The notes under the pieces are model-generated. The model was not told where the DNA came from, did no database searches, and saw only the letters and a list, made by a program, of their open reading frames with translations. Position numbers and translations under genes: made by a program. From IMG/VR virus record IMGVR_UViG_3300032288_005197, positions 1-64,000 of that record: 64,000 nucleotides of DNA; one strand, 5' to 3'. Positions 16,803-26,449 of this stretch are shown here, piece by piece (the first letter of the stretch is position 1; every line of letters starts with the position of its first letter). Source of the stretch: a virus.

Positions 16803-17918
16803 TTATGGATAAACGTCTCCCAGTTCTCCGTCCCTAATTATTTTGTTTATGTCAGCTCCTGGATAAACATCATCATTGACGCCTTGACCTCCGGCCGGTC
16901 CAACCGGTGCACGTCTTCCGAATACCTCATTTGTTCCAAGAACTTCTGTACTTCTATTATACACGTTTTGTGATAAAGAGGTTTCAAGTCTGGTTTGCAA
17001 TTGATTGGTTAGGTCTCCAATGATTCTAGCGGGAAGTCTTGCTGCACTAGATAAGAACCTTTGAGCTCTACCCTCGAGTGAACTGGCGAGTCCCGCAAAA
17101 ATACCAAGTGAATGATAGTCTGAATCCGTTGAAGATTCGGATTCCTCTATGACCCAACCTGCCCTGATCTTGAACGATGTACTAAACGGTTTATCCTCAG
17201 TGTAGGCTTTAATTTCACTACCGCTGGTTGGACCACCTAGCGTCTCCGAAAAATCAAATTCGCATCTTTGTAGTCTGTACTTTATTTGGTGTAGCCCGCT
17301 CGCTAAATTAGCAGAACGATCGTCAATGTCTCTAATTTCAAATAGGGTGATCGTCATGTCGAAAGTTCTTAAATTATCGGGTAGGGTGTAGCATAGTTTA
17401 TCCGCATCGTAAATTGCTTTACGGTAGTACTCCGCGAACTTAAGCAAAGGCTGTTCGATTGAATCTAGGCAATTTATGGTAATTTCTACCTTTTTGTCTC
17501 CTTCCTTAACTCTCGATGAGGCTTTCCACAGTTGATCAACCCCTTGAATTGATTGGAAATACCATGGAGATTCTTGAAGTTTTCTTAACTGTGTAATCGC
17601 AGCAGTTAAGAACCCGGAAGTTCGTTTTGTCCATGCCGATCCGTACTCTAATAGCCAATCTTGAGCGGACCATTCTACGTTAACGTACTTAGAATTTTTC
17701 GCTAGAGACTCTTTATCTCTAGCTGGACGTAATAAGTTGTCCCAATACAAATCATCGCCTGTCGTCGAGGTTACCGTTGGAATCCAGGTAGAGTTTTCAT
17801 CAGCTTGATTTGGAAAAAAATCAAGATCAAAGGTTAGAAATACTGGGTCCTGTACATCGGCTAGCGCGCTCTTTACGAATTGTTTATAACGCTTAGGTCC
17901 GTTTATTAATTGAGCCAT
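16803..17918 (-). CDS. Baseplate protein, tail-tube-initiator-like (gp54/gp48 group)
   Basis: A 371-residue protein between the gp5-like spike and gp27-like hub. The middle part holds strands typical of tube-fold proteins (KVEITINCLDSIEQPLLKF, NLRTFDMTITLFEIRDI, YRLQRCEFDFSETLGG, FSTSFKIRAGWVIEE). The C-terminal 100 residues are a helical Ala/Leu/Arg-rich tail ending in a flexible Pro/Gly stretch. This suits a protein joining tail tube and baseplate, like T4 gp54 or gp48, but the assignment rests on fold-like patterns and position, not on a clear family motif. Confidence 0.5.
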   Translation of the reverse strand: MAQLINGPKRYKQFVKSALADVQDPVFLTFDLDFFPNQADENSTWIPTVTSTTGDDLYWDNLLRPARDKESLAKNSKYVNVEWSAQDWLLEYGSAWTKRTSGFLTAAITQLRKLQESPWYFQSIQGVDQLWKASSRVKEGDKKVEITINCLDSIEQPLLKFAEYYRKAIYDADKLCYTLPDNLRTFDMTITLFEIRDIDDRSANLASGLHQIKYRLQRCEFDFSETLGGPTSGSEIKAYTEDKPFSTSFKIRAGWVIEESESSTDSDYHSLGIFAGLASSLEGRAQRFLSSAARLPARIIGDLTNQLQTRLETSLSQNVYNRSTEVLGTNEVFGRRAPVGPAGGQGVNDDVYPGADINKIIRDGELGDVYP

Positions 17919-17923
17919 TATTA

Positions 17924-19423
17924 TTAAATTTTATTTTCCATTTTAGGTTCAGGTAACCAACTACGTCTACTTAGCATCATTACTGTTGAAAACTTTTGTC
18001 TAGGTTCAGCCATTGCATTGTAGTGATACTCTATACTTTTAACGTAATAAGCTCCACTTAAGTACTCATCCTTAATTTGAGCAGAAGCCGTATCTCTACC
18101 AGTCTTGTCTCTGTCCTGTTGGCTGTCTTGTACTATTAATTCGTCCTTGGTCGAATCATCGCTAGCTCTCTTTAATCTATCTCCATATATGTCAACCGCT
18201 ACTCTGGCTCCTCTGCTAATGTTATGATTAATGCCGTCAAGTTTGACTCTCATTAGATGCTTTTCAGTTTCTTCACGATTATGATGATTCACTAATTTTG
18301 CGTACTTGTAACTTAGGTGAGAATTTCCATAATCGGTTCCCATCCATTTGACTACTTCATTGCCTTCGTCCGTGTAATCGGTGAGATCTGGAGTTTGATG
18401 CACCTGTTCTCCGTCTGGTGAGACAGTTGATAGCGGTTCAACGAACCAATCTTTAAGAGCTTCTTCCTCTCCGTGTTGATACATTTGTAGTCGCTTTCTG
18501 AAACCTGATCTTTTTAGAATACTTCCATTTTCACTCATCATTGAGTATTCAACAATCGTAAAATCTGATCCTGCTCCAAGACTTGATCCGTTTGTCAAGA
18601 TTATTGGAACTTGTTCGTCAATGCTAAGACTTTCAGATGCATCTTTTGCCAAACTTAGGTCAATATATTCAGTTGAGGTCGCAGCATATCCCATTGGAAT
18701 GTCTTTATCACTGTCAAACGGTTTCAACTGATTTTCAACGTTCACTAAACACAGTGTGTAATATCGGTCAATGAAACACTCAAAAAAGGAGTCTTTATTT
18801 TTGAATGAGTGATCCGCAATCGTCTTGATGAAGGACTTATAGTTCAGATTTGGGTTGATCCATGTCATCTTATCATCAAATGTTTCTTCATTTGATGCGT
18901 ATCCGATTTCAAGCTCTCTAGCTATTTGCTGTAGTGCCTCTTGTGAAGTCATGTTTGAATATGACTTTATGAAATTTCCATTCAATTTTGGGATGTATAG
19001 TTCGCCATAGAAATCGTATCTAATGGTCGATTGACTCATTGGAATCGATTGAATGTCTGTTATTAAAAATGTCTGACATAGCTCATTTAGCTTAGCATGA
19101 CTTTTTGCAATGTAAATTGTTAATAGCGGATTCTTTTTGGGAAAAGTAACGGACGTGAATGTTCCAATTGAATCAAAAATGCTTACATGTATTTTCGGAA
19201 TAAAATCATCATAATAAATTGAGGCTGATATAATATCAGTAGATGCAATTCTAGCATTTCCTATCTTGATCAGCGGAGATTTCTTTCCAAGCTGATCTGC
19301 GTATCCAGTACGATCGGGCGTTCTCTGAACATCACCATCCGGTTTTTCTAGATCAAGAATGTCAAGACTCGGTGGAGTCAATTTAGGATCAATCTTAGTA
19401 AGAATTATGCTTTCTAATCCCAT
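17924..19423 (-). CDS. 27: Baseplate hub protein (gp27-like)
   Basis: A 499-residue protein immediately upstream of the tube-like and gp5-like genes, the standard hub order. It contains paired tube-like domains (IASTDIISASIYYDDFIPKIHVSIFDSIG; FYGELYIPKLNGNFIKSYSNMTSQEALQQIARELEIGYA) resembling T4 gp27 and phage P2 gpD. The segment ALQQIA...GYASN is typical of this family's cysteine-free hub domain. It overlaps the next gene by one base. It forms the trimeric ring around the spike; the lower C-terminal part (VKSIEYHYNAMAEPRQKFSTVMMLSRRSW) matches the closing strand. Confidence 0.75.
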   Translation of the reverse strand: MGLESIILTKIDPKLTPPSLDILDLEKPDGDVQRTPDRTGYADQLGKKSPLIKIGNARIASTDIISASIYYDDFIPKIHVSIFDSIGTFTSVTFPKKNPLLTIYIAKSHAKLNELCQTFLITDIQSIPMSQSTIRYDFYGELYIPKLNGNFIKSYSNMTSQEALQQIARELEIGYASNEETFDDKMTWINPNLNYKSFIKTIADHSFKNKDSFFECFIDRYYTLCLVNVENQLKPFDSDKDIPMGYAATSTEYIDLSLAKDASESLSIDEQVPIILTNGSSLGAGSDFTIVEYSMMSENGSILKRSGFRKRLQMYQHGEEEALKDWFVEPLSTVSPDGEQVHQTPDLTDYTDEGNEVVKWMGTDYGNSHLSYKYAKLVNHHNREETEKHLMRVKLDGINHNISRGARVAVDIYGDRLKRASDDSTKDELIVQDSQQDRDKTGRDTASAQIKDEYLSGAYYVKSIEYHYNAMAEPRQKFSTVMMLSRRSWLPEPKMENKI

Positions 19424-20022
19424 TAACCGTTAATTTTATTTTTTAACAAAGTTGAAAGAAGCTTAGTTCTTGAAATTGGATCAGGGCAATCTTCTTTTTT
19501 AATCGATGTAACTCCTGAACCAAATACGACCTTTCCATTTGCTATCTTGACCGACGTGTCCTTGGCTGCAGTAGTCGGAGCGACCGCCGTTCCGTATTTA
19601 GTTGCTAAATAGTCAAGACGCTTTTGATCCTGCTTAGTAGCAGGCTTAATGAATTGAGGTTTCTTCTTCTTTCTGGTTGAGGTTGTCCAATTATTATCTG
19701 ATCCATTTAATCTATCTGGATTAGATAGCATTGCCGATAGTACTGAACCGTCAGGTAGTTTAAGGATGTCATTCACATCAATTGCAAATGGATTTGAAAT
19801 TCCATTGTATTTCAGTAAAAGACATAAAAGACTTGAAGTCTGATAAAATATTTTAGAAATTAAATCACCTCTCATCTGTAATCCATCTTCAACGATATAT
19901 GTTTTACCTTGATTTACAGTTACTCCCCTAAACGAAACGCTTCTCCTAGTTAGGTCAACCACCGAATCTCCGTTAGTTTTGGTAAAGCTTATCTTTTTTC
20001 CAAGTATTGCAAGTTCTATCAT
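19423..20022 (-). CDS. 53: Baseplate wedge protein (gp53-like)
   Basis: A 199-residue protein. Residues 45-95 read DGLQMRGDLISKIFYQTSSLLCLLLKYNGISNPFAIDVNDILKLPD. This matches the pattern in T4 gp53 and LysM-like wedge proteins, where a short helix pair and 'lll.yNgi.dPf.i..gd.l.iP' recur. The second half is Lys/Thr-rich and probably flexible. It sits between the large tube-cap-like gene and the hub gene, with which it overlaps by one base. Confidence is moderate because only the core motif is recognisable. Confidence 0.55.
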   Translation of the reverse strand: MIELAILGKKISFTKTNGDSVVDLTRRSVSFRGVTVNQGKTYIVEDGLQMRGDLISKIFYQTSSLLCLLLKYNGISNPFAIDVNDILKLPDGSVLSAMLSNPDRLNGSDNNWTTSTRKKKKPQFIKPATKQDQKRLDYLATKYGTAVAPTTAAKDTSVKIANGKVVFGSGVTSIKKEDCPDPISRTKLLSTLLKNKING

Positions 20023-20028
20023 GTTTGA

Positions 20029-22029
20029 TTAGTTATTTCCGTATTGGCGCTGATAGTACAATAATAACAAGCTATCGTCCAATTTACTCTTGTCTGATGC
20101 AGCCGTGAAATTATTCCCAACCTTGTCAAATCCATAGCCTGTCAAGAATCTATCCCTAAACGATTGGTATGCCTGTTTCTTTCCAGGTTCAAGGTCAGAG
20201 TATACTTTGCCTAGCTTATCTGGAGTAGTTTCAGAGTTAGTTAAAGAATTCCAAACTTTATTATTTTGTTCTCCAAACGTATCATCGGCTGAAGAAGTTC
20301 TAAGAGCTCCAGCGGTCAATTTAGTTTGACCATGGTTCAGCATTCTTTCAATTGCAGTTTTATCTCTAGGCTTTCCTTGTCTTAATGTGACCGTGAACAT
20401 TACACCGGTTGGAAAATCATCCGGTCCAAGCTCATCATCCCATACCATTTTAACGTCTGAACAGAGTAGATCTCCCATTACAAATATGGGGTTCATTGGA
20501 TTTCCAACAACTATATGCCACTCGCCAACCGGTCTATCTGACAACGCTGACTTAATTGAAATTAGGTCCGGAATTGTTCCGCCCAGCAAATCAGGTCTCA
20601 TTAATCCAGTCTGTAAAACTTTTTGTCCAACTCCAAGCGGATCTGACACGATTTTACTGCCGGCCAATTTTACTGCGCCCACTAGATTTGCCCAAATTGT
20701 ACCGAATTCTTGTGAGTTATTACCAGCATGAGTTGAACCCCAGCTGGTCAAAATATTACCGATTGCCTCAGTTGTGGTAGGATCGAATTTTATTCCAAGC
20801 TTAGGAAAGTATCTTGCAAGCTGACCCAAGAATTGAGCATCTTGATATGTTAAGTTCATGAAGTTTGAAATAATATCAAGAGCAGCGATTTTCGGGCTCA
20901 TTCCATTGAATGATCTAAACGTGTAATGAAATTTCAAAACAATAGGATTTGACTCCCAGCCGGTTTGAATTCCTCGCTCTCTTCGAGTCGACTTGGTTAT
21001 CACGTTTACTGGTCCATATATTCTATTCCAATAAGGCCCGCTAGTTTGATCGTATAGATTCCTTTGATACCTCTGGATTTTTTCCTCGTATCCTGAAGCT
21101 TGCTGCATTTGTGCATCTGTTCCAACTGTTCCAACATACGCAGCTGTGATCGCTGACGCAATTTGATCTCCACCGGTTCCAACCTTTTTGACTAGATTCA
21201 ATAATTCGTTCAATGTAATCTCATTACCTTCAATCGTTTGACCAGTTGATCCGTCTACTGCATTAATTGTAGTCCATGGAATGTCCCAGTTGAAGACTCC
21301 AAGACTATTTAAAGTATTAGCAGTATCACCTCCGAACCAGGTAACTGCCTGTGCGACCGGTATAGCATTTCGACGCTCTCCACCAAGCCTCAATGAATCT
21401 CCTATCGGAAAAGGATACCTACGTAACGTGACCAATCGGTTGTTTGGAATTTTTCCGTAGTACTTACAATACATGAAATCAGTATATGAATATGGCTGAA
21501 AGCCTACAGAGGTTGATGCCGATACTTTCGAGCCCCAATCAATTAATCGGTTGGCAGTAGGGTTTGAGAGAACATCTGTTGAATTTTTGCTAAAATTCCT
21601 AGCCGCTGCTGAGACTGCACCCTCGCTGTTCTGATAAAACTTGATTCTAGCTTCAATATCTTTTACAAGAGCGTCCTTGCCTCTTCTAGCAGCGCTATTT
21701 TTTGCGTTTTGCAGAGCTGTTATTCTAAGTAAACTGTTTGCTTGAGACGCAGCTGTGTATTCTTGGTCAGATTTCAATTGACTTGAAAATCCAATAAAGT
21801 GCCCTTCTGCTCGATACGAGGCGCCTGCGTTTAGTGGAGCGTATTGAAACACCGTGAACTTGTTCATTATTGAACTCACGTTGTGTTGTAAGAAACCTTG
21901 GTCGTTTGGAGCAAGTAAAGAGTCACTAGCTTCAAATGGAGTCTTTGCTTCCATTCCGGCTAGCGCTTCCATGTAGTTGACTCCCGCGAACGCTTGTGTT
22001 ATCAATAGAGAATTAATATCTGCTGCCAT
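20029..22029 (-). CDS. Large baseplate/tail-tube-cap-like structural protein
   Basis: A 666-residue protein and first gene of the baseplate operon. The true start is the ATG at 22029 (MAADINSLL), 19 bases after the late promoter motif; an earlier TTG is less likely. The C-terminal 150 residues (EWHIVVGNPMNPIFVMGDLLCSDVKMVWDDELGPDDFPTGVMFTVTLRQG) look like the closing strands of a tube-fold protein such as T4 gp48. The middle has structural-protein motifs (GPYWNRIYGPVNVI). The N-terminal part is helical. It is bigger than gp48, so extra domains are likely. No exact family was identified. Confidence 0.55.
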   Translation of the reverse strand: MAADINSLLITQAFAGVNYMEALAGMEAKTPFEASDSLLAPNDQGFLQHNVSSIMNKFTVFQYAPLNAGASYRAEGHFIGFSSQLKSDQEYTAASQANSLLRITALQNAKNSAARRGKDALVKDIEARIKFYQNSEGAVSAAARNFSKNSTDVLSNPTANRLIDWGSKVSASTSVGFQPYSYTDFMYCKYYGKIPNNRLVTLRRYPFPIGDSLRLGGERRNAIPVAQAVTWFGGDTANTLNSLGVFNWDIPWTTINAVDGSTGQTIEGNEITLNELLNLVKKVGTGGDQIASAITAAYVGTVGTDAQMQQASGYEEKIQRYQRNLYDQTSGPYWNRIYGPVNVITKSTRRERGIQTGWESNPIVLKFHYTFRSFNGMSPKIAALDIISNFMNLTYQDAQFLGQLARYFPKLGIKFDPTTTEAIGNILTSWGSTHAGNNSQEFGTIWANLVGAVKLAGSKIVSDPLGVGQKVLQTGLMRPDLLGGTIPDLISIKSALSDRPVGEWHIVVGNPMNPIFVMGDLLCSDVKMVWDDELGPDDFPTGVMFTVTLRQGKPRDKTAIERMLNHGQTKLTAGALRTSSADDTFGEQNNKVWNSLTNSETTPDKLGKVYSDLEPGKKQAYQSFRDRFLTGYGFDKVGNNFTAASDKSKLDDSLLLLYYQRQYGNN

Positions 22030-22048
22030 TAAATGCAAATCATTTTAG

Positions 22049-22058
22049 TTTATTTATC
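22049..22058 (-). promoter_or_regulatory. T4-type late promoter motif for the baseplate operon
   Basis: GATAAATAAA on the minus strand, 19 bases before the ATG at 22029 and right after the terminator of the preceding gene, so the baseplate operon starts here. Confidence 0.7.
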
Positions 22059-22072
22059 GCAGAAAATAAAAA

Positions 22073-22093
22073 AGGAAGACTTGAGGTCTTCCT
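22073..22093 (-). terminator. Rho-independent terminator
   Basis: AGGAAGAC-TTGAG-GTCTTCCT stem-loop with a T run on the minus strand. It lies 28 bases beyond the stop of the gene ending at 22121. Confidence 0.85.
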
Positions 22094-22120
22094 ACTATCG
22101 GTATTATATGGTCAGGCGAA

Positions 22121-22672
22121 TTACCATCCTCCAATCGTGAACTCGTAACTAAATTGACTAGCGTCAAATGACTTATTCATGTGAATTTCGACCGAAGTCG
22201 GCTCAATCGGAAAATGCTGTTTTGCATTGTCCCATTCAAATCTATCTCCGATGTTATCGTCGATCATTTCAATGAAAGTGTTCACCGATTCGTCGTTAGC
22301 TTCATCCCAGGTCTCAATATCAATCACCAATTTCATTCGTTTAGGAATGAATAACATGGTTTGAACACCAGAATCGTCCCACACTATTATTATATCGTAT
22401 TCAAGTTCCAGTTTGTGAGCTGACACGTATTCAATCTCAGTTGCACTGGCAAATCCCATTGCCCTAAGTTCAGCTTGCTCTTCCTTTGATATTCCCGGAT
22501 CTTCGTTGTCTATTGTGTCAGGATTGTCATACAGGCTAACTTCACTACGCTCGAATGTCTTTTTAAAAATTTCAGGCTTTCGATATTGGTATTGCGACCA
22601 CTTAAGTTGATCTGGCCCTTTATATGATTCAGTTATCAAGTAAGACCTAAATGATTCGGTTGCCTTTGACAT
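22121..22672 (-). CDS. Tagged acidic protein, probable capsid cargo
   Basis: A 183-residue protein. The N-terminus has the tag ESFRSYLITE (residues 6-15; ITE is a good prohead-protease site). The rest is acidic and aromatic-rich (DIIIVWDDSGVQTMLFIPKRMKLVIDIETWDE, FEWDNAKQHFPIEPTSVEIHMNKSF). It looks like a compact alpha/beta domain I do not recognise. It ends the 22-27 kb operon before the terminator. A packaged internal protein is inferred from the tag and location. Confidence 0.65.
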   Translation of the reverse strand: MSKATESFRSYLITESYKGPDQLKWSQYQYRKPEIFKKTFERSEVSLYDNPDTIDNEDPGISKEEQAELRAMGFASATEIEYVSAHKLELEYDIIIVWDDSGVQTMLFIPKRMKLVIDIETWDEANDESVNTFIEMIDDNIGDRFEWDNAKQHFPIEPTSVEIHMNKSFDASQFSYEFTIGGW

Positions 22673-23016
22673 TACTTTATTAGATTTTCTCTTTTCATCA
22701 GATCCGCAAATGACATTGCGTATCTTTCATTAATTCTCTTTTTGCTAGATCTGCTTGTTTTTTCAGCAGCCGCTTTTCTGCTTTTTATCAGTTCAATATT
22801 GTCAGAATACAGACCTGGAACAACATTGATTCGTTCCCCATTGTATTCAATAGGTTCATCCAGCTCAACTTCAAATCGATCGACGTCAGGCTCGTAGTTG
22901 TTTTGATAGATCTCTGAAATGGTACCCGTAGTACCATCGACCATTTCAATGACGCCATTTTGTAGCTCTTCAGCGTCCGCCTTAATCATAATTCTGTCTC
23001 CGATTGAGAATTTCAT
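22672..23016 (-). CDS. Small KOW/SH3-like protein
   Basis: A 114-residue protein. The first 75 residues suggest an SH3-like barrel (FSIGDRIMIKADAEELQNGVIEMVDGTTGTISEI, FEVELDEPIEY, VVPGLYSDNIELI), as in KOW-domain proteins. A basic stretch (KAAAEKTSRSSKKRIN) precedes a possible C-terminal tag variant (MSFADLMKRE). It shares one base with the next gene's start. The function is unknown. Confidence 0.6.
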   Translation of the reverse strand: MKFSIGDRIMIKADAEELQNGVIEMVDGTTGTISEIYQNNYEPDVDRFEVELDEPIEYNGERINVVPGLYSDNIELIKSRKAAAEKTSRSSKKRINERYAMSFADLMKRENLIK

Positions 23017-23282
23017 GCTGGTTCCTTTTTAATTTTTAAAGTTAGTGTACCGGTTCCCTTAATTAGACGATGCCATTCATGTCTTGGAATCAGTATAGTA
23101 TTATTTAACGAGGTCGGTAGTGCATTATCCAATTGGATCATCCAGTCCGTCTCATTTTCTGAAATTATTTCCCTAGCCTCATCATCACGGTGCCACTTTA
23201 ACTCTATTGGATCAATCGTTTGAGAAAATTCTCTAATCAGAACCCCATTCTCTTCCTTGAGATTAGTGTATGGCTTTTCCAT
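23013..23282 (-). CDS. Small conserved-type phage protein
   Basis: An 89-residue soluble protein (YTNLKEENGVLIREFSQTIDPIELKWHRDDEAREIIS, then PRHEWHRLIKGTGTLTLKIKK). The W-H and R-H-x-W-H segments are typical of short proteins found in large T4-like phages, but no function is known to me. It overlaps the next gene by 4 bases, so it is translated with the tagged-protein operon. It has no obvious tag itself. Confidence 0.6.
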   Translation of the reverse strand: MEKPYTNLKEENGVLIREFSQTIDPIELKWHRDDEAREIISENETDWMIQLDNALPTSLNNTILIPRHEWHRLIKGTGTLTLKIKKEPA

Positions 23283-23283
23283 A

Positions 23284-24249
23284 TTACCAAAAGCCTGGGT
23301 AAGTTTTGCCTCCCCATAAATGAGCGTATCGGTTAATTCTGCATGCCCAATAGCCAGCTTTCATTCTGTCGTTTTTTAGGTGACATTGATGTCTTGCTGC
23401 AAAACTTTTACGTGCTTTAGGATTACTTACCTTGGCAGTTAATCCTCCATGTACATCACCGAACGCGATCTTTTTAACTCTTTTTGTTTTCGGATTCATG
23501 ACATACACGTAGTACTTCTTTGTTCCGCCACGCATGGGTTTTCCGATCTCGACCTTCTTTCCATTGTATTCTGCTTCAAACAAAAAATCCAATGGAACAA
23601 TTTCTCCTCGATACTCACCAAATCTTCCAAGGTCGGTCTCTTCGAATAGAATCTGGTCGATCCCAGTAAGTTCAATTTCTCCTCGGTCGTATGCCGTTCT
23701 AGCTTCAGCCAGAAGTTCAAAATGAGCTTGACTTGCAGGTCGATACACTGACTCTGCTATTGAGATACCTTCGTTGATGTGATAAAGTAGGCTTTCAGAC
23801 ATCGGGTCAAGATCCGGATTTGGAATTTTATTCCATGATCTTTCAGCATTAACTCCTCTTCCTCTAGCCAGTTTAATCTCATGGGCTACTTGTTTTAGAT
23901 ACACTAAGGCTTCTTCATAGTCCCCACTACTCATTAATTCATCGATCTCTTCAGCCTCTTCTTTATCTAGTTTTGCCATGTAAACGACTGCATGCCTTTG
24001 AGCATTGAATTGACATCTCATTGCCATCATGCCTACCGTATGATTAAATTCCTTTGTAACAGAATCACTATCTTCCTTTGAAATGATTCCCATGTCAAGT
24101 AGTTCAGTAGCCGCTTCCATTTCAACATCGCTCGGAGCCTTCATGAATGACTCTAGACCTTTACAATCGGCAATACCATAGTACCATTCAGCTTGTGAAT
24201 TTCTAAATGATTCATTGAATTGGCCAAATGATTTTACGAGTCCTTTCAT
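23284..24249 (-). CDS. Tagged protein with basic CHxC-type C-terminal domain
   Basis: A 321-residue protein. The tag VKSFGQFNE is at residues 5-13. Residues 30-215 are mostly helical. From about 228 comes a basic domain (KPMRGGTKKYYVYVMNPKTKRVKKIAFGD, FAARHQCHLKNDRMKAGYWACRINRY) of a type recurring in T4-like marine phage virion proteins. The LFE at 222-224 in front of it is another candidate cleavage site, so maturation could release the basic domain as a small DNA-binding peptide. This is inference from motifs. Confidence 0.7.
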   Translation of the reverse strand: MKGLVKSFGQFNESFRNSQAEWYYGIADCKGLESFMKAPSDVEMEAATELLDMGIISKEDSDSVTKEFNHTVGMMAMRCQFNAQRHAVVYMAKLDKEEAEEIDELMSSGDYEEALVYLKQVAHEIKLARGRGVNAERSWNKIPNPDLDPMSESLLYHINEGISIAESVYRPASQAHFELLAEARTAYDRGEIELTGIDQILFEETDLGRFGEYRGEIVPLDFLFEAEYNGKKVEIGKPMRGGTKKYYVYVMNPKTKRVKKIAFGDVHGGLTAKVSNPKARKSFAARHQCHLKNDRMKAGYWACRINRYAHLWGGKTYPGFW

Positions 24250-24254
24250 ATAGA

Positions 24255-24890
24255 TTATTCTCTAGTTAATGTACCTCCGCACTCACATAAATCGCCTTCG
24301 TTGATGACTGCTGCCTCATAAGAGATTCCACATTCATTACATTTGTAACTTCCATCGGCCATGTATTCTGCATTACCTGGATTATCTGAGAATCTACCAT
24401 TGTGCTCAGAACGCTCTTTCCCAGAAGAGTCTTTATCTTTAGGGCCAAAGTTCTTTAGTCTAGCTAAACTCTCGGCTCTTGCTTTAGGATCATAATCTCT
24501 CATAGTTCCTTTTACGTTTGTGTGAGGTGCTGATAAAATATCTCTATCATGAATACCTTCTTCAACTTCCTCAGTCATTTCACCGATTAAGAAGTTAGCA
24601 ACCTCTTCCATATCGTCCTTTGAAGTAGCGATATGATCTACTGCCCAGCTGTGTCCATTCTTTAAAATTTGATCAACCTTTAACGGATCCATTTTTAACA
24701 TGATCTCTGCTAATCTATGAACGGTTTCCAAGTTTCCAAAGAACATGTAGTTCTCAGTTTCATGATGATCATCATGGTCGATTTTAGCGGCTGGATGTTG
24801 CTGCATATCCGCGTTTGGTGCCTGGTGAGGCATCATGTCTTGGTCTTCATGACCATTAAAAAAACTTTCGAATGTTTTAACAATTCTCAT
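24255..24890 (-). CDS. Tagged protein with C-terminal zinc ribbon
   Basis: A 211-residue protein. The tag-like VKTFESFFNG is at residues 4-13; the Glu is replaced by Gly-His-Glu. A His/Asp-rich stretch follows (KIDHDDHHETEN), then a helical middle. The C-terminus is a zinc ribbon (YKCNECGISYEAAVINEGDLCECGGTLTRE) with two Cys pairs. It could bind nucleic acid or simply be structural. It lies in the cargo-like operon between the large coiled-coil gene and the basic-domain gene. Confidence 0.65.
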   Translation of the reverse strand: MRIVKTFESFFNGHEDQDMMPHQAPNADMQQHPAAKIDHDDHHETENYMFFGNLETVHRLAEIMLKMDPLKVDQILKNGHSWAVDHIATSKDDMEEVANFLIGEMTEEVEEGIHDRDILSAPHTNVKGTMRDYDPKARAESLARLKNFGPKDKDSSGKERSEHNGRFSDNPGNAEYMADGSYKCNECGISYEAAVINEGDLCECGGTLTRE

Positions 24891-24894
24891 TTTA

Positions 24895-26448
24895 TTATCT
24901 GTTATTTTGTTCTTTTATAAAATCTGCGAAGCCCAATACTAATGAAGATTTCTTCTTTTTCCCTTTGGTATTTCCGCCAAGCGAAACGAATTTGTCTCCT
25001 GAGCCTATCGTATTTTGAGTCGGTGGAGTTATCGGGCCCATTGATCCGATTGAACCTGGAACCTGTGGAGTTACTCCAGGAGCTTCGCCTTCCTCAGTGA
25101 CCGCTTTCGGTTTAGGTTCGTCAACTACTGACGTGTCTAGAATAAAGAGTCTAGTGAAAGCATCAGCTTTCATTTCACCTTCTCTACCCTTGACTGCTTT
25201 ACCAATAGTTTTACCGACCGTATTCAAAGTTTTAGCGTACAGATCATGAACGTGTTTGCCTGTTCTGGCAAAAGCCTGACCTGTTGCCGTGTTCCCGGTA
25301 GTATCTGCTCCAAATACAAGGCCCATTAAAGCCTGTGAAGCCTTTCTGAATTTCATTATCTTTGTATCGTCAGCTATCTGCTTTCCAGTTACTGGAAGAA
25401 CCGTTCTTTCGTATAAAGGTAGTTTTTTATTGAAGTCGTAATGGATTCCTTTGTATTTCTTTGTCTCAAATTCTTTGCTCTTAGCTCTTTCAATAAGACT
25501 CTTTTGAATTCCTTCTACCATTCTAGCTAAGTACTCCTTGGCTTCATCAGACACGTCTGGAAATCCATTGATGCTTACCTTTAAGGCATTCGCTTCCCTA
25601 ATGATGTCCGCCTCATTTGTCCAGTTTGTGTACTGGAACTGAAAGATTCTTCTAATTATTGATGCTGTGTTTTTATTAATGAACACTCCGCTCTTAAGTT
25701 CAGCTGAGGTGCCGGTTCCTAACTTTGCATCAATTTTTTTCTCGTATTCGGTATTTGCTGCTTGAATTCCATCGGTAAGTTCATCTGACATATCGTCAGT
25801 GATTACTTCGGCCGTGTGTATTGCATTAAATACTTCTCCGGCTGCTTCTCTTTGAGCATCTTCGGTATCAGCTTGTTCAAATTTAGAGTAGGCCTGTTTT
25901 GCCTTATCTGCTGGAATTTTAACCTTTAATGAGAAAGCTTCAGCCAAATCCTCTTGAACTTGTTTAATTTTTTCATAGATTTCTCCACTGAATTCGGTGT
26001 TTCCCTTAGTGTCTAGCTTAGCATACACCTTTTCCAGAACGTGAATCCTTGAAACGAACGTGAGAATTTTACGGCTAATCTCTTCGATTTCAACCTCATT
26101 GATCTCCTTCTTAGATAGAGCCTCTTCTAGATTCTTACGAAATTCTTTGACTCTTTCGGTTAAGTAATTAAAATAACTATCTAGAACAGCCTTCATTTTT
26201 GGATTACCGAAGTACTTTTCAAATGCCGGATCGTCTAATTTTGAGTTTAGATCATCTTCTCCCATTGCAAAAAGGGCATCCAATAATCTATTCAACATTT
26301 CATTAGTATCCTCTTTCTTCTTTCCATCCTCACTTCCGGATTTCTTGTCTTTGTCCACAAGATTGTCCATCTGACCTCCGATCTGGATGATGTCAGCTTC
26401 TAGGATCAGGCTCTGAATTGCCTGCAGTCTTTTTACTTTTAAAAACAT
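24895..26448 (-). CDS. Large helical structural protein with C-terminal tag
   Basis: A 517-residue protein, starting at the ATG at 26448 (MFLKVKRLQAI). It is highly charged and coiled-coil forming (residues about 60-350), with Gly/Pro-rich linkers at the end. The recurring tag is placed at the extreme C-terminus (LVLGFADFIKEQNNR). A near-tag ILEAD is at the N-terminus. This suggests a core or scaffold-like protein, possibly processed by the prohead protease. The function is inferred from composition and operon, not from a known family. Confidence 0.6.
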   Translation of the reverse strand: MFLKVKRLQAIQSLILEADIIQIGGQMDNLVDKDKKSGSEDGKKKEDTNEMLNRLLDALFAMGEDDLNSKLDDPAFEKYFGNPKMKAVLDSYFNYLTERVKEFRKNLEEALSKKEINEVEIEEISRKILTFVSRIHVLEKVYAKLDTKGNTEFSGEIYEKIKQVQEDLAEAFSLKVKIPADKAKQAYSKFEQADTEDAQREAAGEVFNAIHTAEVITDDMSDELTDGIQAANTEYEKKIDAKLGTGTSAELKSGVFINKNTASIIRRIFQFQYTNWTNEADIIREANALKVSINGFPDVSDEAKEYLARMVEGIQKSLIERAKSKEFETKKYKGIHYDFNKKLPLYERTVLPVTGKQIADDTKIMKFRKASQALMGLVFGADTTGNTATGQAFARTGKHVHDLYAKTLNTVGKTIGKAVKGREGEMKADAFTRLFILDTSVVDEPKPKAVTEEGEAPGVTPQVPGSIGSMGPITPPTQNTIGSGDKFVSLGGNTKGKKKKSSLVLGFADFIKEQNNR

Positions 26449-26449
26449 A

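Noticed and set aside
22985-23016. Capsid tag at the end of the 22672-23016 protein (MSFADLMKRE)
   Set aside because: The copy is at the wrong end and lacks the aromatic second position; kept only as a possible variant and not counted.
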